Below, piece after piece: positions 18,576 to 26,697 of a stretch of 33,925 nt of DNA (its first letter is position 1; each line of letters begins with the position of its first letter). Source of the stretch: Verrucomicrobiota bacterium (lineage in GTDB: Bacteria; Verrucomicrobiota; Verrucomicrobiia; Limisphaerales; JAHEOI01). The notes under the pieces are model-generated. The model did no database searches, was not told where the DNA came from, and saw only the letters and a program-made list of their open reading frames with translations. Position numbers and translations under genes: made by a program. The stretch lies in the NCBI GenBank assembly GCA_018610125.1, contig JAHEOI010000014.1, positions 1 to 33,925 on the forward strand. Reading direction: 5' to 3'.

Positions 18576-19127
18576 ATGCCGAGACTTAAAAAGATTGAGC
18601 CGCAGGAAGCAACGGGAGAGGTGAAGCAATTATTTGATGAAGTGGAAAATAAGCTCGGGAAAATCCCGAATATTTTCCGGGGGATGGGCAATAGCGCCGC
18701 CGGACTTAAGGCCTATCTCTTCATGGCCGATTCGCTATCGAACGGTGAGCTTTCGCAGGCGGACCGGGAAGTGGTTTATTTGGCGGTGAGCCAGAAGAAC
18801 GAATGCCACTATTGTGTTTCGGCCCACACCACCATGGCCAAAAAAGCGGGGCTGACCGACGATCAAATCCTCTCCATTCGTCGGCATCAGCCGGAGAATC
18901 CGAAGCAACAGGCATTGGTCCGTTTTGTGACCCGTGTCATGGAGACCAAAGGCTTTGTGGAAGACGGTGAGCTGGAGGCCGTCAAGAATGCCGGCTACAG
19001 CGATGGGGAGATTACGGAAGCGATCGCCTACATTGGCCTGGCCACCTATTCCAACTTGTTCAACCATGTCTTTGGGACAGAGCTTGATTTCCCGGAAGCG
19101 CCGAAGCTTGAGGAACAGGCAGCCTGA
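18576..19127 (+). CDS. AhpD-like / carboxymuconolactone decarboxylase family peroxidase
   Basis: This 183-residue protein of the AhpD-like fold has the redox motif NECHYCVSAHTTMAKKAG, with Cys77, Cys80 and the relay His84, as in the uncharacterised peroxidase-related subfamily. The N-terminal IPNIFRGMGNSAAGLKAYLFMADSL and the C-terminal LATYSNLFNHVFGTELDFP are typical of that subfamily. A likely role is thiol-dependent peroxide removal in the cytoplasm (family inference). ATG 18576 is preferred over the track start at 18432 because the extra 48 residues are unconserved and the family begins with this sequence. A 201-bp spacer separates it from gyrA, so it is probably transcribed on its own. 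A strong terminator follows. Confidence 0.88.
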   Translation: MPRLKKIEPQEATGEVKQLFDEVENKLGKIPNIFRGMGNSAAGLKAYLFMADSLSNGELSQADREVVYLAVSQKNECHYCVSAHTTMAKKAGLTDDQILSIRRHQPENPKQQALVRFVTRVMETKGFVEDGELEAVKNAGYSDGEITEAIAYIGLATYSNLFNHVFGTELDFPEAPKLEEQAA

Positions 19128-19151
19128 TAGGCCAGCCCGGGCTCAGGCCTC

Positions 19152-19199
19152 CGCTCAAAATGACGTCCCACGGGCAACGTCATTTTGAGCGCTTTTTTT
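19152..19199 (+). terminator. rho-independent terminator of the AhpD-like gene
   Basis: CGCTCAAAATGACGT (19152-19166), loop CCCACGGGCA, then ACGTCATTTTGAGCG (19177-19191) form a 15-bp perfect stem followed by C and seven T. This is a textbook intrinsic terminator 24 bases after the stop codon. The stem shares the CAAAA(AA)TGA word with the atpA/purM terminator. Confidence 0.85.
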
Positions 19200-19284
19200 G
19201 GGGGCGATAGTCCTGTATGGGCGCCCGCGTTGGGCTCCCGAGGTCTGCCCGCTAGCTTGTTGAGGATGAGTCAAGGTTTAGAAT

Positions 19285-19413
19285 GCCTTCGCAGAAGCGA
19301 AGGCGCGGACCGCAGCGGAGTGCGGTCCCTACCGCAACAGCGGTGGTAGGGTCGGCAGTCCCCTGCTGACCTTGATCGCCTTCATGCTTCGCATGGTCCG
19401 AGGCAACGCCTCG
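19285..19413. repeat. array of six consecutive small hairpins
   Basis: The stems, in order, are GCCTTCG/CGAAGGC (19285-19304), GGACCGCA/TGCGGTCC (19307-19328), CCCTACC/GGTAGGG (19327-19351), GTCGGCAG/CTGCTGAC (19351-19370, one G-T pair), CATGC/GCATG (19383-19395) and CGAGGC/GCCTCG (19399-19413). They fill the spacer up to the stop codon of the minus-strand cohesin-like gene. No ORF was seen here. It looks like a REP-type palindromic element or a structured RNA; which of the two cannot be decided from one copy. Confidence 0.55.
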
Positions 19414-20337
19414 CTAGGGTTGCGCCCGCCTGACACTGATTTGATAGAAGCGAGGTGTGCTCTTGTTGTCGATTGGGGCAATGTAGGTGTTTTCCGGAGG
19501 GGTGGCCTCAATATTGTCTTCGAGTGTTTCGAAGTCACCGCTGGGTGACTTGGAGACCTTAATGCTGTAAATGCGGTCTGGCGAGCTCTGCCAACGGAGG
19601 CGAATGCCTTCAGGGGCCAGAGCCACTTGAAGCGAGAAAACGGAGTCGCCTGCTTGCGGGTCTGTGCCGGCGATGAATTCCTCTTCGTTGGTCAATCTGT
19701 CGCCGTCCGGATTATCTTGGGCGGATTGGGAGAGATCGCCGAAATGCTCCTCTTCCCATTCATCCGGCAGGCCATCGCCGTCGGTGTCGGTGCTCTCTCC
19801 TTCAAACTGGACAGTCCCGAAGCTGATCCCCCCTTCGATGTCATCGAGCACGCGTCCTTCTGTCGTAACAAAGTTGGAGAAGCTCTCCTCCGTTCGGGCG
19901 AGTCCAAGGCTCAGATCGGGCGTTCCGGCCTCCGGCTTCGTGAAGGTGACAGTCCCGAGACGGATTTCATTTCCGCCCAGGCCGGCTTGCGGGCTCTCGG
20001 TATCAAGCCTGCCGCCGATCAAGAGGACCCGACTCGTTTCCGCCAGAATACGCGCCCCCGAGTACGGCTTGTTGTTTTTGCCGTCTCCGAAGTACCACTG
20101 CGCGCCATTCGTTTCGGCATCGATCGGCTCAACTTGGTCGGGATCGTAGCCGATACGGATACCGAAACTGTAAAGGGTCACATCAGGAGCATTTCCGAAA
20201 AGCTCCACGACGACCTGGTCGTCCTTCACGGTGCCTTCGGCAGACACATCCACTTCGGCGGCACCGACTGCTCCTGTTCCCGCGAAAGCGAGGGAGGCGA
20301 TGACGAGTGTGTTAATAGGATAGCTTAGCCTGGTCAT
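19414..20337 (-). CDS. secreted protein with cohesin-like domain and TSP3-type C-terminal module
   Basis: This 307-residue exported protein is of unknown role. A signal peptide (MTRLSYPINTLVIASLAFAGTGAVGAA) is followed by a beta-rich domain at about residues 27-165 with cohesin-like features (DDQVVVELFGNAPDVTLYSFGIRIGYDPDQVEPID, NEIRLGTVTFTKPEAGTPDLSL). Next are calcium-binding TSP3-like repeats DTDGDGLPDEWEEEHFG and DNPDGDRLTNEEEFIAGTDP, then an approximately 85-residue beta domain ending STPRFYQISVRRAQP. The same repeat-plus-domain ending occurs in the giant CotH protein of this window. ATG 20337 is chosen over TTG 20367 because it begins a normal signal peptide. It lies 60 bp downstream of the dockerin-bearing beta-helix gene, probably in one transcript. 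The cohesin assignment rests on fold pattern only. Confidence 0.7.
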   Translation of the reverse strand: MTRLSYPINTLVIASLAFAGTGAVGAAEVDVSAEGTVKDDQVVVELFGNAPDVTLYSFGIRIGYDPDQVEPIDAETNGAQWYFGDGKNNKPYSGARILAETSRVLLIGGRLDTESPQAGLGGNEIRLGTVTFTKPEAGTPDLSLGLARTEESFSNFVTTEGRVLDDIEGGISFGTVQFEGESTDTDGDGLPDEWEEEHFGDLSQSAQDNPDGDRLTNEEEFIAGTDPQAGDSVFSLQVALAPEGIRLRWQSSPDRIYSIKVSKSPSGDFETLEDNIEATPPENTYIAPIDNKSTPRFYQISVRRAQP

Positions 20338-20397
20338 GACTCGGTATTCGCGTTTGGGTTGTTTCAATAATAGGTGGTGCTTTGAGTGAGGCCTGGC

Positions 20398-22908
20398 CTA
20401 CTCACCGGCATTGACACCGCCGAATTGTGAGGCGAAGATAGCCAGGTCGTCGCCGTCCACATCCCCGTCTCCATCCAGGTCCGCGGAAGCGCCCGACGAT
20501 CCCTCCGATAGCTCAAGAGTGAGGTTTTCGTCAAACTGGTCTCGGTAGATCCGACCGAAACCCGTCGTGGTCCGAGCGCGTGCGTGTAGATCGAATTGAT
20601 AAGCGCAAGTATGCCACGGATCTAGATTCCCCGAGTCCGTGGAATTGAATACGGTCTCGGTGACGCCGTTCCAGGTCGGCCGTGAGCCGTCATTTTCACC
20701 TTCATACTGTTGCCGAACAATCCGGCCGCCGTTCTTATTACTCCCATATTCGACACCGATGTTGAAGCTATGCAGGTAGCCGTTCGGATGGCTGGCGGTG
20801 ATCTTGAAAGCGATATTTTCGGTCTCACTTGAAAGGTCGATAATGCCGCACTCTGGGACGGGTGAGCTGTCGTGCCGAACTTCGACAATTTTCGCCGTTA
20901 CGGGGGCATTGTCGATGACGAGCGTGATGCTGTCCTGCTCGTTGCTTGGCAATGAGACTTCATTCTTGTCTTTGTCGAAGGCCTTGATCTTGACCTGATA
21001 GATACCATTGGCAAAACGCCGGGTGTTCCAGATCATCTTCAAGTCGGGGTGGGCCCAATATCCTTCCTCGGTGCGTTCGTAGAGGCCATCCTCGTCCGGT
21101 CCGACATTGACGCGGCGCGCGTCGACACGCCCGGACGAGGAAACGAAGTAGCGCACCTTGGTGAGCGGATCATCCAACGGCTCGAACGCCGAGCTGTCCG
21201 GCGGCGTCCGACCACTCCACGGAGCGACAAGGATTTGATAGAATTCGACGTTGCCGTCGAACTCGCCAAACAGGCCGTTTAGCCATATCTTCCCGCCGAA
21301 TGGGGCATCATTGTAATCGGGAATCGAAAGCTCGCCGGCGGCCGCGTCGGAGACGTTGGCGAGACCCAAGCCCGTACCGTTTTGGGTGATTTGAGACACG
21401 GGAATATTGCCGACAGACGTAAACACGAAGCCGCTGGCGACGGGGCTCTCTCGGACTCCTTCTGTGCCGCTTGGGCCGCCGGTGTAGCCCATGTCGTTGC
21501 GGGAGCCGTCAGGATCGTCAAAGATGGATCTCGGATCGCCGGCGTCGATGCAAGGCGAGCCTTCGGTCAGGAGAAACCGGTCGGGAGCGGATTCATCGAA
21601 AAGCGGATCGGCCGAGATACTTCCGACACCGGCGGAAGCGGTGCTTCCGTCCTGGGCGTCATAGTCGCGAAAGGTGCTGTTCCAAACGTTGTTGTAGCTC
21701 AGCTTTGGTTTCGCATTGCTCAGTGCGGCGATGCCGACATTATTATTGACGACGATATTATTCTTGATGGTCGCGTCGGCTTGGCTGTAGCACCAGATGC
21801 CTTCGTTCTCGTTCTGAGCGACGGTGTTATTGATGACGCGGGTGCCGGCCGACTCTTTCCAAGCGATATAGATGCCAACCTCGTTACGGCAGACCCGGTT
21901 GTTGGCGATCAACGGTGTCGAATGCAGATTGACGATACCGTAGTCAATGATTTCGTTGTCCGTGTTCCCATTGTCGCAGACGAAATTGTTTTGAACGATG
22001 GCACTGGATCCGCCGCCGATTGCGATGCCATTCTTCGTGCCGGTGATCTTGTTTCCGGTAATCATGGGATCACCGCCGGTGATGTCGATTCCCACGATCG
22101 TCGGTTGCCCTTCTCCGGACCAAGTGAAGTGAAAGCCCTCCAATTTCGTGTCTGTAGCTTCGTCGGCTGTGACGATGGCGTCGCCGTTGCCTTCGACCGT
22201 CGTCTTTGCCTTGCCGGCTCCGACCACATCGACGCCGCTTCGCATGGAAAAGCTTTCTTGGAAGGTGCCTTCGGCGACTCGAACTGTTTGACCGGAATCC
22301 GCCGCGTCGATTGCGGCTTGGATCGACTCGCCCGATTCGACGAAAAGGTCCGCTGAATTCCCGGTTACTTCGATTTTGACACCTTGGCGGCGATGGGTAT
22401 CCAGCGGCGGCGAAGTCCCGTTGGTCTGAGAGACAGGGCAGGAAGTGTCCTCGGCGGGCACGGCGTAGAACACGCTGGCCGTGGGACCGGCCTCCTGGTT
22501 GATTTCAAATGTCACGGTGCTGAATTCCTCGATCGGGACGTTGCCAAAGTTGAAGGTCACCGGGACGCCTTCGTTCGAGTTGGCCGATAGCTCCACCCGT
22601 TCCGAGGGGCTTGCAATCACCTCGCCGTCGTAAGTCTCCTTCCGAGCGGTCAGGGAGAGGGTGTAATCGCCCGCGGTATTCGCCGCAAATTCCAGGGTCA
22701 CTGTGCCGAGACTGTGGCCCGGATATTCGGCTATGTAAAAGCCTCGGTCGATCAGATCGCCCGGCGAGCCCTCGCAGGAAATGAGTGTTTCACCCCGTAA
22801 GTCATCGGGGACCAAGCCGGTCAGACATGGAATGACTAAAAAGAGCCCGAGCTTGCCTAAAAGAGTCTGACGCCTGGGTAACAATCCTTTCGTTGGTAAT
22901 CCTTGCAT
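20398..22908 (-). CDS. secreted parallel beta-helix protein with C-terminal dockerin-like motif
   Basis: This is an 836-residue exported protein. An N-terminal signal-like stretch (about 17-38, LGKLGLFLVIPCLTGLVPDDLRG) is followed by a beta-sandwich-like region to about 165. A right-handed parallel beta-helix runs from about 185 to 480: ESIQAAIDAADSGQTVRVAEGTFQESF, then many PbH1-type turns such as PLIANNRVCRNEVGIYIAW and ATIKNNIVVNNNVGIAAL, ending in the common FLLTEGSPCIDAGDP. More beta-rich sequence reaches about 800. The tail DLDGDGDVDGDDLAIFASQFGG is a dockerin/EF-type calcium loop. An AGGAG site lies 12 bases before the ATG. Beta-helix proteins of this sort often bind or cleave polysaccharides, but no catalytic residues can be named. 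Confidence 0.75.
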   Translation of the reverse strand: MQGLPTKGLLPRRQTLLGKLGLFLVIPCLTGLVPDDLRGETLISCEGSPGDLIDRGFYIAEYPGHSLGTVTLEFAANTAGDYTLSLTARKETYDGEVIASPSERVELSANSNEGVPVTFNFGNVPIEEFSTVTFEINQEAGPTASVFYAVPAEDTSCPVSQTNGTSPPLDTHRRQGVKIEVTGNSADLFVESGESIQAAIDAADSGQTVRVAEGTFQESFSMRSGVDVVGAGKAKTTVEGNGDAIVTADEATDTKLEGFHFTWSGEGQPTIVGIDITGGDPMITGNKITGTKNGIAIGGGSSAIVQNNFVCDNGNTDNEIIDYGIVNLHSTPLIANNRVCRNEVGIYIAWKESAGTRVINNTVAQNENEGIWCYSQADATIKNNIVVNNNVGIAALSNAKPKLSYNNVWNSTFRDYDAQDGSTASAGVGSISADPLFDESAPDRFLLTEGSPCIDAGDPRSIFDDPDGSRNDMGYTGGPSGTEGVRESPVASGFVFTSVGNIPVSQITQNGTGLGLANVSDAAAGELSIPDYNDAPFGGKIWLNGLFGEFDGNVEFYQILVAPWSGRTPPDSSAFEPLDDPLTKVRYFVSSSGRVDARRVNVGPDEDGLYERTEEGYWAHPDLKMIWNTRRFANGIYQVKIKAFDKDKNEVSLPSNEQDSITLVIDNAPVTAKIVEVRHDSSPVPECGIIDLSSETENIAFKITASHPNGYLHSFNIGVEYGSNKNGGRIVRQQYEGENDGSRPTWNGVTETVFNSTDSGNLDPWHTCAYQFDLHARARTTTGFGRIYRDQFDENLTLELSEGSSGASADLDGDGDVDGDDLAIFASQFGGVNAGE

Positions 22909-23243
22909 AGAACGTTGCTTCTCCTGGTCGTTTTTAGATGATTTTCTTTCCCGAGTGCCCAGACCGCAGTCTTGGCGGTAAAAATCGATCGAAATCGCTT
23001 AAGGGTCAAGCACGCACCATGCCAAAGGGCAAGCCATGCGAGCTGTTTGGCTCTGTGCTGCGACGTTGGGCCTGCCTCGGGGAAGTTGGTCTTGAAGTCT
23101 CTTTGGCTTGGGGGTGCAGTCCCAGGGCGGGGGTTTTTTTGGGCAAGTTGGCCCATAATTCGAATCGCATTTAATGCGTTGCGGACCTGTTGCTAAAAAA
23201 CCATGTCTATGGTGTCGCCGAAGCAAGTGATACCAGGTCGCAT
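22909..23243. other. non-coding divergent spacer
   Basis: This is the left part of the roughly 600-bp interval between the minus-strand beta-helix gene and the plus-strand sulfatases. Visible items are the AGGAG ribosome site of the beta-helix gene (22921-22925, minus strand), a G5T7 run near 23131-23142 (GGGGGTTTTTTT) and the near-palindrome CGCATT-T-AATGCG at 23166-23178. The last contains a TTTAAT that could serve as a -10. No convincing promoter pair and no gene were identified here. Confidence 0.4.
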
Positions 23244-23402
23244 ATGGCAACCACCTGGACGACAAAACAGGCGGTTGATAATGCCCGGCTCAAGACCGAA
23301 AAGATTGCGTTTGGCAAGTTGGTTGATGAGCTTGGAGCGACCTGGAAGGGGATCGTACAACAGTATGCCGAGACCGGCAGCGCGGCGTCTTCAGGAGAAT
23401 GA
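23244..23402 (+). CDS. hypothetical small protein
   Basis: A 52-codon ORF (MATTWTTKQAVDNARLKTEK...) has AGG about 7 bases before ATG 23244. The track's 70-codon version starts at TTG 23190. The product is hydrophilic and probably helical (DNARLKTEKIAFGKLVDELGATWKGIVQQYAE), with no signal peptide or known motif. It precedes the first sulfatase by 105 bp in the same direction. Codon use looks like that of neighbouring genes. It could be real or a remnant. Confidence 0.35.
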   Translation: MATTWTTKQAVDNARLKTEKIAFGKLVDELGATWKGIVQQYAETGSAASSGE

Positions 23403-23507
23403 TGACACAGGGCGCAAGGGGAGTATTTCCTTGCCTGCCGGGCGGGGCATTGAGTACTCTTTGGGCGTCCAGATGAATGCGGTAACCCTCAACAGTAAGG
23501 ATTAGTC

Positions 23508-25043
23508 ATGAACGAGCAGAGCAGTGCAAAAGGACGATGGCTTTGGGCGGTGATCACAATCCTTTTCGCAGGAAGCCCGTTGGTTATGAACGGGGCGGAA
23601 GCGGAAGGGAAGCGTCCGAATATCATCTTTGTTTATGCCGATGACCATGCGTATCAAGCGATTCAATCGTATGGGGGATGGCTCTCCGAGTATGCGCCCA
23701 CGCCGAATATCGACCGGCTCGCGAGCGAAGGGATGTTGTTCCGAGAATGCTACGTCAGCAATTCCATTTGCGGGCCGATGCGCTCGGTTGTTCAGACCGG
23801 TAAGTACAGCCATCTGAATGGATTTTATCGGAACGGTCAGCGCTTCGATACGAGCCAACAGACTTTTCCGAAGCTGCTGCAGGAGGCCGGCTACCAAACG
23901 GCGATTGTCGGCAAGTGGCATTTGAAGGCCGAGCCGGTCGGTTACGATTATTACCATGTGCTTTATGGGCAGGGCCCTTATTATAATCCGGCAATGCGCA
24001 CGCCGGATGGGCGTGTCGAGCACACCGGTTACACGACCGACGTGATTACGGATGAGGCCTTGAAGTGGCTCAAGTCCAAGCGTGACCAAGACGAACCGTT
24101 CATGCTGATGTATCAGCACAAAGCGCCTCATCGGAATTGGCAGCCCGGGCCCGAACAGCTCTCGCTTTATGACGATGTGACATTGCCGGAGCCGGCGACC
24201 CTGTTTGACGATTATGCCGGCCGCGCCGGCCCGGTGAAAAACCAGAAGATGATGATCGCCAAGCATATGAACAAAGGCGATCTGAAGCTCCGGGTTCCGG
24301 GCGATCTCAATGAGACCCAGCGTTACCCTTGGAACGCGGCGTACCGCCCGAAGAATGAGGCGTTTCGTCAACAGAACCTCGAGGGAAAGGAGCTGGTCCG
24401 CTGGAAATACCAGCGCTATTTGAAGGATTACCTACGCTGTATTGCCTCGATCGATGCCAATTTGGGACGCTTGCTCGGCTACCTGAAAAAGTCCGGTTTG
24501 GCTGAAAACACCGTTGTCGTTTACAGCTCCGATCAAGGGTTTTATCTGGGCGAGCATGGCTGGTTCGATAAACGCTGGATTTATGAAGAATCGCTACGGA
24601 CTCCGTTGGTGGTCCGTTGGCCCGGCGTGACCGAGCCCGGCAGCGAAAACTCGCAGATCGTCTCACCGGTGGACTTTGCTCCGACCTTTTTGCAAATGGC
24701 GGGCGCGGAAGTCCCGAGCGATATGCAAGGGCGCAGCTTGGTTCCCTTATTGCAGGGGAAGAGGCCTAATGATTGGCGCGAGAGCTTCTATTATCACTAT
24801 TATGAGTATCCGGGGGCTCACAGTGTCCGGCGTCACTACGGGGTCGTTACCGACCGTTATAAGCTGGTCCACTTCTATAGGGAAGGCGAATGGGAGTTGC
24901 TCGATCTGAAGGCGAATCCGAAGGAGACAAAAAATTATTACGGCGAGGCCAAATACCAAGAGGTCCAGGAGCGACTGAAAACGGAGCTGAAACGGCTTCA
25001 AAAAGACTTAAAAGTGCCGGCGGATCAAACCAAGCTTTATTGA
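23508..25043 (+). CDS. type I sulfatase (formylglycine-dependent), exported
   Basis: This is a 511-residue sulfatase of the alkaline phosphatase superfamily. The signal peptide is about residues 10-31 ([23 protein letters not shown]). The metal-binding start is [17 protein letters not shown]. The active-site C-x-P-x-R is CGPMR (residues 88-92), whose Cys88 must become formylglycine. Downstream are [19 protein letters not shown], the metal site [34 protein letters not shown] and a C-terminal subdomain ending [10 protein letters not shown]. It should hydrolyse sulfate esters, probably on polysaccharide, in the periplasm or outside the cell. AAGGA lies 6 bases before the ATG. It is paired with a second sulfatase 68 bp downstream. 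Substrate and S1 subfamily cannot be fixed by eye. Confidence 0.92.
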   Translation: MNEQSSAKGRWLWAVITILFAGSPLVMNGAEAEGKRPNIIFVYADDHAYQAIQSYGGWLSEYAPTPNIDRLASEGMLFRECYVSNSICGPMRSVVQTGKYSHLNGFYRNGQRFDTSQQTFPKLLQEAGYQTAIVGKWHLKAEPVGYDYYHVLYGQGPYYNPAMRTPDGRVEHTGYTTDVITDEALKWLKSKRDQDEPFMLMYQHKAPHRNWQPGPEQLSLYDDVTLPEPATLFDDYAGRAGPVKNQKMMIAKHMNKGDLKLRVPGDLNETQRYPWNAAYRPKNEAFRQQNLEGKELVRWKYQRYLKDYLRCIASIDANLGRLLGYLKKSGLAENTVVVYSSDQGFYLGEHGWFDKRWIYEESLRTPLVVRWPGVTEPGSENSQIVSPVDFAPTFLQMAGAEVPSDMQGRSLVPLLQGKRPNDWRESFYYHYYEYPGAHSVRRHYGVVTDRYKLVHFYREGEWELLDLKANPKETKNYYGEAKYQEVQERLKTELKRLQKDLKVPADQTKLY

Positions 25044-25111
25044 GCAGCGAGGCGTCGGTTTGTATCCGCGAAGGCGTTTGCAAGAGAAAGTCTCAACGAG
25101 AAAGCAAGCTG

Positions 25112-26506
25112 ATGAGAAACACGACGCGATTAAGAGGCCTGGGAAATGCTGTAATGGTGGCGGCGGCTGTCTTGGCGGGAGGTTTGAGCCTGCCCGGCCG
25201 GGCTGCGGCCGCCTCCCAGCCCAACATCATCTATGTTATGGCCGATGATTTGGGCTATGGGGATCTCGGCTGCTATGGTCAGGAGGAAATCAAGACGCCC
25301 AACATCGATCAGCTCGCCTCGGAAGGGATGCGATTTACCGACCATTATTCCGGTCAGACAGTTTGCCGTCCTTCTCGACTGAGCTTACGAACCGGTTACC
25401 ACACCGGGCACACCCCAATCGGCTCGAATGCCGATTATGACCTCGCCCCGAATGACCGCATCACCGCCAAGCTGCTGGGTGAGGCCGGCTACGCCGTTGG
25501 TGGAGTCGGTAAGTGGGCGCTGGGCGAAGCCGATACGACCGGGGCGCCACACAAGCAGGGCTTCGACCTTTGGTACGGTTACTTGAATCAGGTTGCGGCC
25601 CACAATTATTGGCCGGAGTTTCTTTGGCGAAATGGCCAAAAGATCGCACTGGAGAACGAAGTCGACTATGCCGATAGCGGTTACGCCAAGGGATTAAGCG
25701 GCGTTGCCACAAAAAAGGTCGATTACAGTCACGATCTCATGACAAGGGAGGCCCTTCGGTTTATCCGTAAGCACCAAAACGGCCCGTTCTTTTTCCAGGC
25801 GCATTACACCATCCCCCATGCCAATAACCAAGCGGGACGCCATGGAATGGAAGTCCCTGAATACGGGGAGTACAAAGATAAGGAATGGCCTGAGACCGAG
25901 AAGGGCTTTGCGGCGATGGTTACCCGATTGGACCGAGATGTCGGGCGTATCGTTGATCTCCTCCAGGAGCTTGGCATCGCCAAGGAGACGCTGGTCATCT
26001 TTACCTCTGACAATGGCCCTCATCACGAGGGAGGACACGATCATGCGTTTTTTAATTCGAATGGCCCATTACGCGGCTATAAGCGTGACCTTTACGAAGG
26101 GGGAATTCGGGTCCCGATGATTGCATGGTGGCCGGGTAAGATTGAAGCCGGGAGTGTGTCCGATCATGTCTCGGCCTTCTGGGATGTCATGCCCACAGCC
26201 TGTGAGGTTGCCGGTCTTGAGCCTCCGGGTGACATTGACGGGATTTCGTTTCTCCCTGAGCTCCTTGGCAAGCCCCAACGCAAGCATCACCACCTTTACT
26301 GGAAATTCAAAGGCAAGATCGCTTTGCGCCAGGGGAAATGGAAGCTCGTGCGCAATGGCAACGAAGAAGCTTACGAGCTTTACAATTTAAAAAAGGATCC
26401 CGGCGAACGCAAAAATCTGGCGAGTCACCGGCCCGAGCTTCTGCGGCAAATGAAAGCCACTGCCCGCAGCATCCGGAAAGAGGGCTCGGCCGATCTCGGT
26501 TTTTAA
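25112..26506 (+). CDS. type I sulfatase (arylsulfatase-like), exported
   Basis: This 464-residue sulfatase starts at ATG 25112. The track's 74 extra residues run back into the previous gene and are rejected. The signal peptide is MRNTTRLRGLGNAVMVAAAVLAGGLSLPGRAAAA. Metal-binding sequence is PNIIYVMADDLGYGDLGCYG. The active site CRPSR (residues 85-89, TVCRPSRLSLRTGYHTGH) has the Cys for formylglycine. Further landmarks are GGVGKWALGE, FTSDNGPHHEGGHDHAFFNSNGPLRGYKRDLYEGGIRVPMIAWWPG and the C-terminal RQGKWKLVRN..ELYNLKKDPGERKNLA. It is clearly a different subfamily from the neighbouring sulfatase, so the two probably remove different sulfate groups from one polymer (inference). Confidence 0.92.
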   Translation: MRNTTRLRGLGNAVMVAAAVLAGGLSLPGRAAAASQPNIIYVMADDLGYGDLGCYGQEEIKTPNIDQLASEGMRFTDHYSGQTVCRPSRLSLRTGYHTGHTPIGSNADYDLAPNDRITAKLLGEAGYAVGGVGKWALGEADTTGAPHKQGFDLWYGYLNQVAAHNYWPEFLWRNGQKIALENEVDYADSGYAKGLSGVATKKVDYSHDLMTREALRFIRKHQNGPFFFQAHYTIPHANNQAGRHGMEVPEYGEYKDKEWPETEKGFAAMVTRLDRDVGRIVDLLQELGIAKETLVIFTSDNGPHHEGGHDHAFFNSNGPLRGYKRDLYEGGIRVPMIAWWPGKIEAGSVSDHVSAFWDVMPTACEVAGLEPPGDIDGISFLPELLGKPQRKHHHLYWKFKGKIALRQGKWKLVRNGNEEAYELYNLKKDPGERKNLASHRPELLRQMKATARSIRKEGSADLGF

Positions 26507-26628
26507 AATCAAGCTTGACTGCGGCCAAAATGGGTCGATCATGCATGGTATGCTCGGCGGCAGGGTGGAAGTCTTGTCGTTACGACCGCAAGGTTAAGAG
26601 CATGACAAAAAAGAAATTCGGCCATTGA

Positions 26629-26662
26629 ATGGGGACTGGTTCCGTATCGGGACGGTCCCCAT
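26629..26662. repeat. GGGAC-type palindrome, possible REP element or terminator
   Basis: ATGGGGAC (26629-26636) and GTCCCCAT (26655-26662) form an 8-bp perfect stem around TGGTTCCGTATCGGGACG, in the 191-bp gap after the second sulfatase. CTTTGTTCC follows. No long T-run is present. It may terminate the sulfatase transcript or be a dispersed palindromic repeat. Confidence 0.4.
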
Positions 26663-26697
26663 CTTTGTTCCAGCCGTGTGTCGGCGCGTGAATCCAT

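Noticed and set aside
19285-19413. Hairpin array considered as a CRISPR array or integron attC site
   Set aside because: The stems differ in sequence with no constant repeat or spacer, and there is no attC core (GTTRRRY) or cas/integrase gene nearby.
21382-22356. 324-codon plus-strand ORF inside the beta-helix gene region
   Set aside because: The minus strand encodes a coherent beta-helix protein with signal and dockerin-like tail. The plus-strand ORF is a shadow caused by the repeat composition.
23155-23165. TTCGAATC, similar to a tRNA T-loop
   Set aside because: No acceptor, D or anticodon stem can be drawn around it; it is a chance octamer.
24890-25111. 74-residue N-terminal extension of the second sulfatase
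   Set aside because: It overlaps the end of the first sulfatase gene out of frame, and a normal signal peptide begins at ATG 25112.
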